Positions 1 through 6,822 of a stretch of DNA of 6,933 nt are shown here, one piece after another (within the stretch, counting starts at the first letter, position 1; each line of letters opens with the position of its first letter). Source of the stretch: Clostridiaceae bacterium (lineage in GTDB: Bacteria > Bacillota > Clostridia > Saccharofermentanales > UBA5734); contig JAAZFW010000294.1 of assembly GCA_012511525.1 (NCBI GenBank), positions 1 through 6,933 of the forward strand, given 5' to 3'. The notes under the pieces were generated by a model. It did no database searches. It saw nothing but the letters and a program-made list of their open reading frames with translations, and was not told the origin of the DNA. The translations under genes were made by a program, and so were the position numbers.

Positions 1-265
1 CCAGCATCTTTTGCTGCGGATTGTCCGTGCGAAGGCCGGTTAGAGGATGAAAGACCGGCGGGTGATGGCACAGGATCAGGCTGGCCTCGACCTGACGGGC
101 CATCTGCACCGCATCAGGGGTGACATCAAGCGTCAGCAGGACCGATCGCACCGGGTCTGCCGGGTTGCCCACCTGCAGACCGACGGCGTCCCAGGCTTCG
201 GCGCTATGGGGCGGCGCAAAACGGCTGAGCCAGCTTTCCAGGTCTAAGATCTTCGTTTGGGCCAT
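1..265 (-). CDS. Nif3-like dinuclear metal center protein (DUF34/GTP cyclohydrolase I type 2 family), N-terminal part; 3' end beyond window
   Basis: Eighty-eight codons are visible, starting MAQTKILDLESWL; the rest is cut by the window edge. Two family signatures are present: WDAVGLQVG at residues 25-33, and LILCHHPPVF at about 63-72, whose two histidines (67, 68) belong to the metal site of Nif3 proteins. The family forms toroidal oligomers binding two metal ions per subunit. It is often annotated as GTP cyclohydrolase I type 2, but its cellular function in most bacteria is not settled, so I give no symbol. The start is the ATG one base after the trmK stop (TAA-C-ATG), which implies translational coupling. 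In Firmicutes a Nif3 gene commonly follows trmK downstream of rpoD, and that supports the call. Nothing in the visible part looks degraded. Confidence 0.9.
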   Translation of the reverse strand, partial: MAQTKILDLESWLSRFAPPHSAEAWDAVGLQVGNPADPVRSVLLTLDVTPDAVQMARQVEASLILCHHPPVFHPLTGLRTDNPQQKML

Positions 266-266
266 G

Positions 267-956
267 TTATTCGAGCTCACTGGGCAACGCTCCTTTCGCA
301 GCGATCTGGGCGACCTGGCCGGCCAGGTCCTGAAGTTCCGGCTGGCCGCGCAGCTGTCGCTGCAGTCGGCGCAGCAGAACGGCGGCATAATCGGCCAGAT
401 CGGTCGGGTGGTCCTGCAGCAGGCAAGGACCCAGATAGGCTTCCAGTTCGCTGAGCGTGCGGGGACGGCCGTCGTAACGAAGCTTCATGACCGGATAGAA
501 CCGCTCTTTTTCCCGTGCCAGCGTCTCCTTACAAAAAGCATAACCCTGGGCGGCCAACCATTGGCGCAGCTCGGGCAGGGTCTTCATCGGCTGGACGATC
601 AGCTGGCAAGATACAGGATGGGCCTGGGTCAGGATACGCCGAATCTCGAGGCCGCCCAGGCCGGCCAACACGACGGCGTCGTTCGGACCGGGCGATAGGG
701 CGTCCAACCCGTCGCCCAGCTCCGCCCGGATCCGGTCGGCCAGACCATGCCGCGCGATGTTGGCCCGGGCGCGTTCCAGCGGCCCGGGGCGCAGGTCGGA
801 AGCGACCGCATTTCGGCAGATTTCATTTTCGACCAGCCAGACAGGCAGAAAAGCGTGGTCGGTCCCGATGTCGTAGACGGTCTGACACGGCCTGATCAGG
901 TCAGCCGCCGCCTGCAGGCGCGGCGACAAGGTCAGCGCCTTTCGCGGTCCGGGCAT
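267..956 (-). CDS. trmK: tRNA (adenine(22)-N1)-methyltransferase TrmK
   Basis: The protein has 229 residues, close to the usual TrmK length. TrmK uses S-adenosylmethionine to methylate N1 of adenine 22 in the D-loop region of certain tRNAs. An N-terminal Rossmann-type methyltransferase domain is visible: TLSPRL at 9-14, the SAM-binding DIGTDHAFLP at 29-38, an acidic residue after strand 2 in ASD (52-54), GDGL at 81-84, AGLGG at 98-102 (the family usually has AGMGG), and LIVQP at 119-123. The C-terminal third is helical, as in the family's coiled-coil-like extension. The start chosen is the ATG one base after the rpoD stop (TGA-C-ATG). The frame stays open further upstream, but that would run into rpoD and add unrelated sequence. 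No strong Shine-Dalgarno sequence is placed correctly, so translation probably depends on coupling to rpoD. Confidence 0.93.
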   Translation of the reverse strand: MPGPRKALTLSPRLQAAADLIRPCQTVYDIGTDHAFLPVWLVENEICRNAVASDLRPGPLERARANIARHGLADRIRAELGDGLDALSPGPNDAVVLAGLGGLEIRRILTQAHPVSCQLIVQPMKTLPELRQWLAAQGYAFCKETLAREKERFYPVMKLRYDGRPRTLSELEAYLGPCLLQDHPTDLADYAAVLLRRLQRQLRGQPELQDLAGQVAQIAAKGALPSELE

Positions 957-957
957 G

Positions 958-2028
<1,071 letters not shown>

Positions 2029-2038
2029 ATGATTTGAT

Positions 2039-2044
2039 CCTCCT
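2039..2044 (-). promoter_or_regulatory. Ribosome binding site of rpoD (AGGAGG)
   Basis: A perfect AGGAGG lies 10 bases upstream of the rpoD ATG, inside the 45-base dnaG-rpoD gap. It fixes the rpoD start and suggests rpoD is translated efficiently and independently of dnaG, in contrast to the coupled trmK and nif3-like genes downstream. The gap shows no promoter or terminator that I can see. Confidence 0.85.
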
Positions 2045-2073
2045 GTATCTGATGGTCGTGCTGTTTGGTCGGT

Positions 2074-3942
2074 TCAAGGCTGCCAGTCAGGCTTTTGTTT
2101 CAGCTCGGTCAGGCGGCGTGTCAGCGCGAGGATATCCTGTTTGAGCCGGTTGCGGCCGTCCTCGTCGGTCAATTCGCGGTACTGGCGCTGAAGCGTCTCC
2201 AGCTGCTGGCGCAGCCGTTGTTTGCGCAGCCGCCAGAGCTGCTCCGCGGCACCCTGGCGCAGATTTTGGCCGAAGAGCTCGTCCAGGCGCATGCTGACCC
2301 GGGCGATCAGGTCGTGGAGCGGGTAGTCGCGCACCGTCAGGTCGGCGCACAGCTCGATCAGCACCGACAGGTCAAGCGTCCCGTCACGGGCGTGCTCGAG
2401 GGCGCTTTCGGCCAGGGTCCGGACCGGGCCCGGGGAAAAATCCTCGGACGTGATCCCGGCCTCGTCAGCCAGCGACGGCTCGGCGGCGACCAGGGCCAGG
2501 ACATAGAGTTCTTCGCGGGAAAGGGACTCGCGGCTGGCAGACGCAGCCGGCGATTTTTCGGGTTGGGTGTTTTCAAGATTGGTTCGCGCAGCCGGCCGCG
2601 GATTGTCCCCGGCCGCGGTGTCGATCCGGCGCTCGATCTCCTGCAGGACCGACTCAGGCGACGCGTGGATCTCTTCGGCCAGTCGCGTGGCGTACAGCTC
2701 GCGCACGATGGCGTTCTCCTCACGGGCCAGGATCTCGCAGGCTTCGTCCTGGTAGAGCAGCGGGTCGACCGCGCCCTGGCTGAGGCTGTTGCGGCGCGCG
2801 ACCGACAGCTTGTAGTCCAGAAGCGGCAGCGCCTTGTCGATCAGGGCATGGAAGCGCTCCGGGCCGTGCAGGCGGATATATTCATCCGGATCCTTGGCGT
2901 CGGGCACCTGGAGCACGGTCACTTTGAGTCCGTGCCGGGTCAGGGTTTCCAGGCTGCGCAGCGTGGCGGCCTGACCGGCTGCGTCGGCATCGTAGGCGAT
3001 CACAACCTGTTCGGTGTACTTGCGCAGCAGCTGGGCCTGGTTTTCGGTCAGAGCTGTGCCGAGCGAGGCGACGGCGTTGTCGACGCCGGCCTGATGCAGG
3101 GCGATGGCGTCCATGTAGCCTTCGACGATAACCATTTGGTCTTTCTTGCTGCTCTTGGCCACGTTGAGGGCGAAGAGATGCCGGCCCTTGGTGTAGAGCG
3201 GCGTCTCGGGCGAGTTGATGTACTTGGGCTGGCTGTCGTCGAGGACCCGCCCGCCGAAGGCGATGATCCGGCCCATTGCGTCGAAAATGGGAAACATCAG
3301 GCGATGGCGGAACAGGTCGTAGAGGCCGCCGCTCTTGCCGCGCCGGAACAGGCCGGACTGCAGCAACAGGTCCTCGTCGGTGAAACCGAGCTGGTTCAGA
3401 TGCCTAAGCAGGCCATTGCAGTCTTCTACGGCATAACCGAGACCGAACTTGCGGCAGACCGACTGGGCCAGGGCGCGGCGCTGGATGTACTGGCGGGCCG
3501 GCTGACCTGCGTCGGATGTCAGGTTGCGGTAATAGTGGCGGGCTGCCTCCAGGCAGATGTTCTGCAAAGCCTTCTGTTTTTCCTGGCGCTGGCGCCAGGC
3601 TTCGTCATCCGGTTCGGGAATGGCGACGCCGGCGCGTTCGGCCAAAAGCCGGATCGCCTGCGGATACGAGCACTTCTCGATGTCCATGATGAAATGGATG
3701 ACGTCGCCGCCTTTGTGACAGCCGAAACAGTAGTAGATCTGCTTGGCCGGCGACACGGAAAACGAAGGTGTCTTCTCACCATGGAACGGACAGAGGCCGA
3801 AATAGTTGCTGCCGCTTTTCCGGTCCAGGTGGACGTATTGCTCAACGACCGACACGAGCTCGTTGCGCGCCTTGACTTCCTCGATGACTGATTCCGGAAT
3901 TAAATTGCTGATCGATCCGACCTCTTTCCTTGACCTGCACAT
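2074..3942 (-). CDS. dnaG: DNA primase DnaG
   Basis: DnaG synthesises RNA primers at the replication fork together with DnaB helicase. Counting from the ATG at 3942, the product has 622 residues. The N-terminal zinc-binding domain shows the CHC2 ligands C51, H54, C72 and C75 in CPFH and CFGC. The RNA polymerase core includes FRHRLMFPI (211-219), AFGGR (228-232), the Toprim glutamate in VEGYMD (273-278, E274) and the acidic pair of AYDAD (316-320, D318 and D320). A poorly conserved linker (about 443-475, rich in Ala, Ser and Pro) leads to the C-terminal helicase-binding domain, whose end is helical and charged. The start is uncertain: the ATG has no convincing Shine-Dalgarno sequence and adds about 10 residues before the usual beginning. 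A non-standard ATC at 3912, preceded by AGAGG eight bases upstream, would give MSNLIPES, a more typical DnaG N-terminus. First gene of the dnaG-rpoD-trmK-nif3-like group. Confidence 0.96.
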   Translation of the reverse strand: MCRSRKEVGSISNLIPESVIEEVKARNELVSVVEQYVHLDRKSGSNYFGLCPFHGEKTPSFSVSPAKQIYYCFGCHKGGDVIHFIMDIEKCSYPQAIRLLAERAGVAIPEPDDEAWRQRQEKQKALQNICLEAARHYYRNLTSDAGQPARQYIQRRALAQSVCRKFGLGYAVEDCNGLLRHLNQLGFTDEDLLLQSGLFRRGKSGGLYDLFRHRLMFPIFDAMGRIIAFGGRVLDDSQPKYINSPETPLYTKGRHLFALNVAKSSKKDQMVIVEGYMDAIALHQAGVDNAVASLGTALTENQAQLLRKYTEQVVIAYDADAAGQAATLRSLETLTRHGLKVTVLQVPDAKDPDEYIRLHGPERFHALIDKALPLLDYKLSVARRNSLSQGAVDPLLYQDEACEILAREENAIVRELYATRLAEEIHASPESVLQEIERRIDTAAGDNPRPAARTNLENTQPEKSPAASASRESLSREELYVLALVAAEPSLADEAGITSEDFSPGPVRTLAESALEHARDGTLDLSVLIELCADLTVRDYPLHDLIARVSMRLDELFGQNLRQGAAEQLWRLRKQRLRQQLETLQRQYRELTDEDGRNRLKQDILALTRRLTELKQKPDWQP

Positions 3943-3959
3943 GCGTCTTTAAAGATTCA

Positions 3960-3991
3960 TCTATAAGTTATATACGTTCCCGGTTTGTCAA
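3960..3991 (-). promoter_or_regulatory. Possible promoter of the dnaG-rpoD operon (TTGACA with weak -10)
   Basis: The 75-base gap between the HD-domain gene and dnaG is markedly AT-rich compared with its surroundings. It contains a perfect -35 hexamer, TTGACA, at 3991-3986. The downstream AT stretch offers TATAGA at 3965-3960 (20-base spacer, longer than ideal) or TATAAC at 3972-3967 (13-base spacer, too short). Neither pairs at the usual 17 bases, so the -10 assignment is tentative. A start site at about 3953 would leave only some 11 bases before the ATG at 3942 but about 41 before the alternative ATC at 3912. Confidence 0.42.
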
Positions 3992-4017
3992 ATCCTCTTC
4001 ATGCGCGGCCATTTGGC

Positions 4018-4683
4018 TTACAAAAGCCGTGTCTGGTTGATCAGGAGGGTAAAATCAAGTTTCAAATAACTGGCAGCATTGCGGCACATCTTCATGCGCA
4101 TCAGGAAAATTTCGAAGTAATCCATCATGGCGCTGATCGCGGTGTCGATCTCCAGCTCGAGCGTCGCCCGGCGCTGCCCGGCGTCGATCGACATCGTCGA
4201 GCGGGTGACCGCGTAGTTGACACGGTCGTGGATGTCGAAACTGGCCCGGTCCCGGTTCGTAACCCGCGAACGGTGCACATCTCCTTTGTCGGACAGGATC
4301 AGGGCGGCCGCGATCGCGTTGACCGGCACCCCGACGCCTTCGTCGTGGTTGGCGATCGCCATCATGATCTGGATGGCCTCGTCACAGGCCATGCCGTGAC
4401 GGAGCAGAAAATCGTAAGCCAGGACCGCTCCCGTCTGTTCGTGGTTGCTGCGGTTGACCGCGTTGCCGATATCGTGCAGATAGCCGGCGATGCGGGCCAG
4501 CTCGGCGGTGCGTTCGGGATATCCCAGGTTTTCCAGGATTTCGCCGCACTTGTTGCTGACCAGCCGGCAATGGCGAAATGAGTGCTCGGTATAGCCCAGC
4601 GTCTGCATCTGGTCGGCTGAGGCCTGAAGCAGCAGCTTTATTTCCGGGCTCTTGAAAACATCCTTGCTTGTAAGCAGATCCAT
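4018..4683 (-). CDS. HD-domain metal-dependent phosphohydrolase of the type found next to SCIFF/SecDF loci; substrate unknown
   Basis: The protein has 221 residues and no signal peptide or membrane segment, so it is probably cytoplasmic. An HD-superfamily domain fills the first two thirds: H34 and H38 in EHSFRHCRLV, the signature H70-D71 in GYLHDIGN, H81 in NHEQTG, H113-D114 in ANHDEG, and D132 in ALILSDKGD. This residue set fits a di- or tri-metal phosphohydrolase site. The C-terminal part has a separate conserved look (FDIHDRVNYAV, then MDYFEIFLMRMKMCRNAA near the end), which I recognise from a clostridial family without a defined substrate. The frame stays open far upstream, but the ATG at 4683 is chosen because AAGGAG lies nine bases before it and overlaps the stop codon of scfB. 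The gap to scfB is 13 bases, so the two are almost certainly co-transcribed and probably coupled. It is not Dgt, the dGTPase that precedes dnaG in many relatives, although it occupies that position. Confidence 0.85.
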   Translation of the reverse strand: MDLLTSKDVFKSPEIKLLLQASADQMQTLGYTEHSFRHCRLVSNKCGEILENLGYPERTAELARIAGYLHDIGNAVNRSNHEQTGAVLAYDFLLRHGMACDEAIQIMMAIANHDEGVGVPVNAIAAALILSDKGDVHRSRVTNRDRASFDIHDRVNYAVTRSTMSIDAGQRRATLELEIDTAISAMMDYFEIFLMRMKMCRNAASYLKLDFTLLINQTRLL

Positions 4684-4692
4684 GCCGATTGA

Positions 4693-4698
4693 CTCCTT
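4693..4698 (-). promoter_or_regulatory. Ribosome binding site of the HD-domain gene (AAGGAG)
   Basis: AAGGAG lies nine bases before the ATG at 4683 and overlaps the TAA stop of scfB (4699-4697). It decides the start of the HD gene within a frame that otherwise stays open for about 250 more codons across scfB, and it suggests translational coupling to scfB. Confidence 0.8.
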
Positions 4699-6073
4699 AT
4701 TCGGTCGTGCGAAGTTTGCGCCGGGCTTCGAGCCAGAGGGCGCACTCCAGGCGCTTGCGTTCCATGCGGCAGCCGATTTCGTAGACACCGTCGACGTGTC
4801 CGGTCGAAAACCAGGCGTTGGCGGCGCATCCGCCGCTGCAGAAAGTGCGGGCCCAGCAGGAAACGCAGTTAGGCTTGTCCGGCACCAGCAAATGGCTGAA
4901 CTGGGCCTGGACGGAGCTGTCCAGCCGGATCGGGTCGTCATGGACGTTGCCCATCTTGAACGATTCGATGCCGACAAACTGGTGGCAGGGATAGATGTCG
5001 CCTTCCGGCGTGACCGCGCAGTATTCCGTTCCGACGCCGCAGCCCTTGAGGCGCTTGTAAAAACAAGGGCCCTGGGACAGGTCGACCATGAAATGGAAGA
5101 AGTTGAACCCCTCCCCGCGTTCTTCGGCGTCCAGCATCGCTTGGGCCAGGCGCTCATAGGCTTGCTCGATCGCCGGCAGGTCCTCGGCGCGGATCTCGTA
5201 GCCGCTGCCGTCCGGCGCGACCACCGGTTCGACCGATAGCTGGCTGCCCAGCCCGGCCAGGTGGAGCACATCCTGGTCGAAATCGAGGTTGTGGCGCGTA
5301 AAGGTCGCACGCAGGTAATACTCGCGATCGCCGCGCGCGTCGACAAACGAACGGATGTGGCGCGCGACGCGGTCATAGGTGCCGTGGCCGCCGGCGTCCG
5401 GACGCATCCGGTTGTGCACCTCGGGACGTCCGTCAATGCTGAGCACGCAGTTCTTGAAGTGTTCGTTGATAAACGCGATCTTGGCGTCGTCGAGCCGCGT
5501 CGCGTTGGTCGTGATCGTCAGCCGGATCGCCTTGCCGGTTTCCCGGCTGCGCTTTTCACAGTAGTCGGTCAGCGATTCGACCACCGGCCAGTTGAGCAGC
5601 GGTTCGCCGCCGAAAAAGTCGATGTCGAGGTTATGCCGGCCGCCGGACGTTTCGAGCAGGAACTCGATCGCCTTGCGGCCCGTTTCCTCGTCAAGCATGG
5701 TCCTGCGTCCCGTGCCGAAATCGCCCGTGCCGGCGAAGCAGTAACGGCAGCGCAGGTTGCAGTCGTGGCACAAGTGCAGGCACATCGACTTGATCCGGGT
5801 GCCGTCCGGGTAAAGCTGCTCCAGCGTCACCGGCTCTGCGGGCGCAAACAAATCGCCGCTGGCGATCAGCAGATCGATCTCCGCCGCGCATTCTGCCGCG
5901 TCCGGCCCCAGTTTTGCGGTCAGGCGGGCCATGTCGTCCGGACCTGGCGTGCAGCCGCCGGCGTCCCGATAGGCTTCAAGGACCTGCCGGGCGGTTTCGT
6001 CAAGAAGATGGAGCGATTGGCTCTCGCTGTCGTAAACCAGGTCATCGCCCTGGATTTGAAACAAGTGAATCAT
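4697..6073 (-). CDS. scfB: SCIFF radical SAM maturase (radical SAM/SPASM thioether-forming ranthipeptide synthase)
   Basis: This 458-residue radical SAM enzyme is predicted to install Cys-Thr thioether crosslinks in the peptide encoded just upstream. The first 80 or so residues (start MIHLFQIQGDDLVYD) resemble the PqqD-like RiPP recognition element that binds the leader peptide. The radical SAM 4Fe-4S motif CNLRCRYC gives C105, C109 and C112, followed by GGEP at 155-158. The C-terminal SPASM domain has cysteines for two auxiliary clusters: C337, C345 and C352 (GCGVGTEYCAV), C363 (YPCH), C403 and C406, C412 and C416 (FCSGGC), and C435. These blocks match the SCIFF maturase family (C. thermocellum CteB is the studied example). 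A modest GGGAAAG precedes the ATG. The gene lies 116 bases after scfA behind a hairpin, so it is probably expressed below the peptide. All catalytic cysteines are present. Confidence 0.95.
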   Translation of the reverse strand: MIHLFQIQGDDLVYDSESQSLHLLDETARQVLEAYRDAGGCTPGPDDMARLTAKLGPDAAECAAEIDLLIASGDLFAPAEPVTLEQLYPDGTRIKSMCLHLCHDCNLRCRYCFAGTGDFGTGRRTMLDEETGRKAIEFLLETSGGRHNLDIDFFGGEPLLNWPVVESLTDYCEKRSRETGKAIRLTITTNATRLDDAKIAFINEHFKNCVLSIDGRPEVHNRMRPDAGGHGTYDRVARHIRSFVDARGDREYYLRATFTRHNLDFDQDVLHLAGLGSQLSVEPVVAPDGSGYEIRAEDLPAIEQAYERLAQAMLDAEERGEGFNFFHFMVDLSQGPCFYKRLKGCGVGTEYCAVTPEGDIYPCHQFVGIESFKMGNVHDDPIRLDSSVQAQFSHLLVPDKPNCVSCWARTFCSGGCAANAWFSTGHVDGVYEIGCRMERKRLECALWLEARRKLRTTE

Positions 6074-6095
6074 CGGTCTTTCCCGTCTGTTGAAT

Positions 6096-6130
6096 AAAAA
6101 ATAGCGAAAAGCAGGCGCCTTTCACTATTT
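6096..6130 (-). terminator. Hairpin plus U-run between scfA and scfB; likely partial terminator (attenuator)
   Basis: On the coding strand AAATAGTGAAAG (6130-6119) can pair with CTTTTCGCTATTT (6111-6099), with one G-U pair and one bulged T. This gives about 12 base pairs closing a seven-base GCGCCTG loop. The descending arm runs into a six-T stretch (6101-6096). This is the form of an intrinsic terminator, although the stem is AT-rich and part of the T-run lies within it, so termination is probably incomplete. Its place between the precursor peptide and maturase genes fits lowering of maturase transcript relative to the peptide. An mRNA 3'-end stabilising hairpin is an alternative. Confidence 0.6.
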
Positions 6131-6189
6131 CTGTCACCTGCAGCCGAGCGGCGTCAGGCGTCGCTTGCGTTTCCTGTCAGCTTCGCCTT

Positions 6190-6336
6190 TCAGCGGGAGC
6201 GGTTTTCGCATTTCTGATTGGCGACTGTGCAGCTGGTCTTGCAGGCCGACTGGCAGGATGTCTGGCACTCGCCGCAGGCATGGCCGGACAGCGGCTTCAG
6301 GTTGCAGGCCGGCTGGATCGTCTTGATGTGCTTCAT
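6190..6336 (-). CDS. scfA: SCIFF precursor peptide (six-cysteine ranthipeptide)
   Basis: The 48-residue peptide starts MKHIKTIQ, the usual SCIFF beginning, and contains the near-invariant core CGECQTSCQSACKTSC, followed by VANQKCEN. The six family cysteines are C21, C24, C28, C32, C36 and C43. There is an additional C11 in the leader part, which I do not know from typical members. Thr26, Thr34 and Thr37 are in the core; as I recall, the thioether mapped in the C. thermocellum homologue joins Cys32 to Thr37, and both positions are kept here. The mature product's function is unknown. The frame is open 15 codons further upstream, but AGGAGG eight bases before this ATG and the conserved MKHIKT start decide the call. 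No signal peptide is visible. It lies 22 bases after yajC and is the substrate of the maturase gene downstream. Confidence 0.96.
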   Translation of the reverse strand: MKHIKTIQPACNLKPLSGHACGECQTSCQSACKTSCTVANQKCENRSR

Positions 6337-6344
6337 AGGGTTCC

Positions 6345-6350
6345 CCTCCT
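6345..6350 (-). promoter_or_regulatory. Ribosome binding site of scfA (AGGAGG)
   Basis: A perfect AGGAGG lies eight bases before the scfA ATG, in the 22-base gap after yajC. Its strength contrasts with the weaker GGGAAAG before scfB, consistent with more peptide than maturase being made. It also rules out the longer upstream start. Confidence 0.85.
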
Positions 6351-6358
6351 CTTGCGGA

Positions 6359-6679
6359 TCAGTCTGACAACGGTTTGACAACGGTGTTGATCGAGCTCTT
6401 CTTAAACGTGATCAACGTGTTGGCCACGCTGGTGGAAATCGTGACTTCGTCGTCCTTCAAATTGACGACACGCCCGACGATGCCGCCGATCGTCACAACA
6501 TTGTCGCCGACGATCATGGAATTGATCTGCTCGCGCAGTTTCTTTTCCTTCTTTTTCTGCGGACGGATTAAAAGCAGGTACATCAGGCCGAACATCAGGG
6601 CCAGGGGCAGGACGAGGCCGAGGATCGATTCAATGCCTCCAGCCGGTGCCACATCAGTCAGCGCTAAGGGGTATAACAT
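6359..6679 (-). CDS. yajC: Preprotein translocase subunit YajC
   Basis: YajC is a small inner-membrane protein associated with SecDF and the SecYEG translocon. The product has 106 residues, normal for the family. One transmembrane helix spans about residues 15-38 (ending in FGLMYLLLIRP) and is followed by the characteristic basic RPQKKKEKK and a small cytoplasmic domain with GDNVVTIGGIVGRVV (58-72). Two ATGs are possible. The one at 6685 leaves only three bases after the GGGAGG site at 6694-6689, whereas the ATG at 6679 leaves nine, so I chose 6679; the difference is two residues. It follows tgt, as in very many bacteria, but behind its own promoter. The secD and secF genes that usually follow are not seen here; the SCIFF genes come next instead. 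Confidence 0.95.
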   Translation of the reverse strand: MLYPLALTDVAPAGGIESILGLVLPLALMFGLMYLLLIRPQKKKEKKLREQINSMIVGDNVVTIGGIVGRVVNLKDDEVTISTSVANTLITFKKSSINTVVKPLSD

Positions 6680-6688
6680 TCTCATATT

Positions 6689-6694
6689 CCTCCC
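6689..6694 (-). promoter_or_regulatory. Ribosome binding site of yajC (GGGAGG)
   Basis: GGGAGG lies nine bases before the ATG at 6679 and three before the ATG at 6685. The nine-base spacing favours the downstream start codon. Confidence 0.75.
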
Positions 6695-6731
6695 GGGTTC
6701 TGGTTGCTGTCATGCTTGGACAGTACACCGT

Positions 6732-6761
6732 ATCATAGCATTATTCGCGCCGATTCTGCAA
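6732..6761 (-). promoter_or_regulatory. Extended -10 promoter for yajC-scfA-scfB-HD
   Basis: The coding strand carries TGCTATGAT (6740-6732): a five-of-six match to TATAAT with the TGn extension that can replace a strong -35. TTGCAG at 6761-6756 is a weak -35 (matching in TTG) with an 18-base spacer. Transcription would start near 6725, giving a leader of about 45 bases before yajC. It looks like a standard SigA-type promoter, matching the rpoD in this window. It would let the SCIFF cluster be expressed independently of tgt. Confidence 0.6.
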
Positions 6762-6807
6762 GATACTGCGAAGGGCGCGGCACAATTGTTTCGTTTTGTT
6801 TACAAAC

Positions 6808-6820
6808 CGGCCATTGGCCG
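6808..6820 (-). terminator. Weak hairpin after tgt, possible terminator
   Basis: CGGCC-AAT-GGCCG forms a five-base-pair stem with a three-base loop, starting two bases after the tgt stop codon. It is followed only by GTTTGTAAAC and not by a clear U-run. It could end or slow tgt transcripts ahead of the yajC promoter, but the evidence is thin. Confidence 0.3.
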
Positions 6821-6822
6821 CG

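Noticed and set aside
2065..3891. 608-codon open frame on the plus strand, opposite dnaG
   Set aside because: It lies antisense to a fully convincing primase gene, and its translation shows no recognisable motif. Long antisense frames are expected from codon bias in GC-rich coding DNA.
4015..4028. GGCTT-TTGT-AAGCC hairpin at the end of the HD gene, considered as a terminator
   Set aside because: The stem is only five base pairs, includes the stop codon and is not followed by a U-run, so read-through into dnaG is likely.
4018..5436. 472-codon minus-strand frame covering the HD gene and the 3' half of scfB
   Set aside because: Only the last 221 codons (from the ATG at 4683 with its AAGGAG) look like protein. 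The upstream part is an out-of-frame reading of scfB, rich in Arg, Ser and Thr, so this is not a fusion protein.
5261..6097. 278-codon plus-strand frame opposite scfB
   Set aside because: It is antisense to a gene with all radical SAM and SPASM cysteines intact, with no motifs of its own and no convincing ribosome binding site.
6147..6165. Imperfect palindrome with two GCGTC copies in the scfA-scfB gap, considered as an operator
   Set aside because: Only four outer and two inner pairs match, and short GC-rich palindromes are common at this composition; no regulator gene is nearby.
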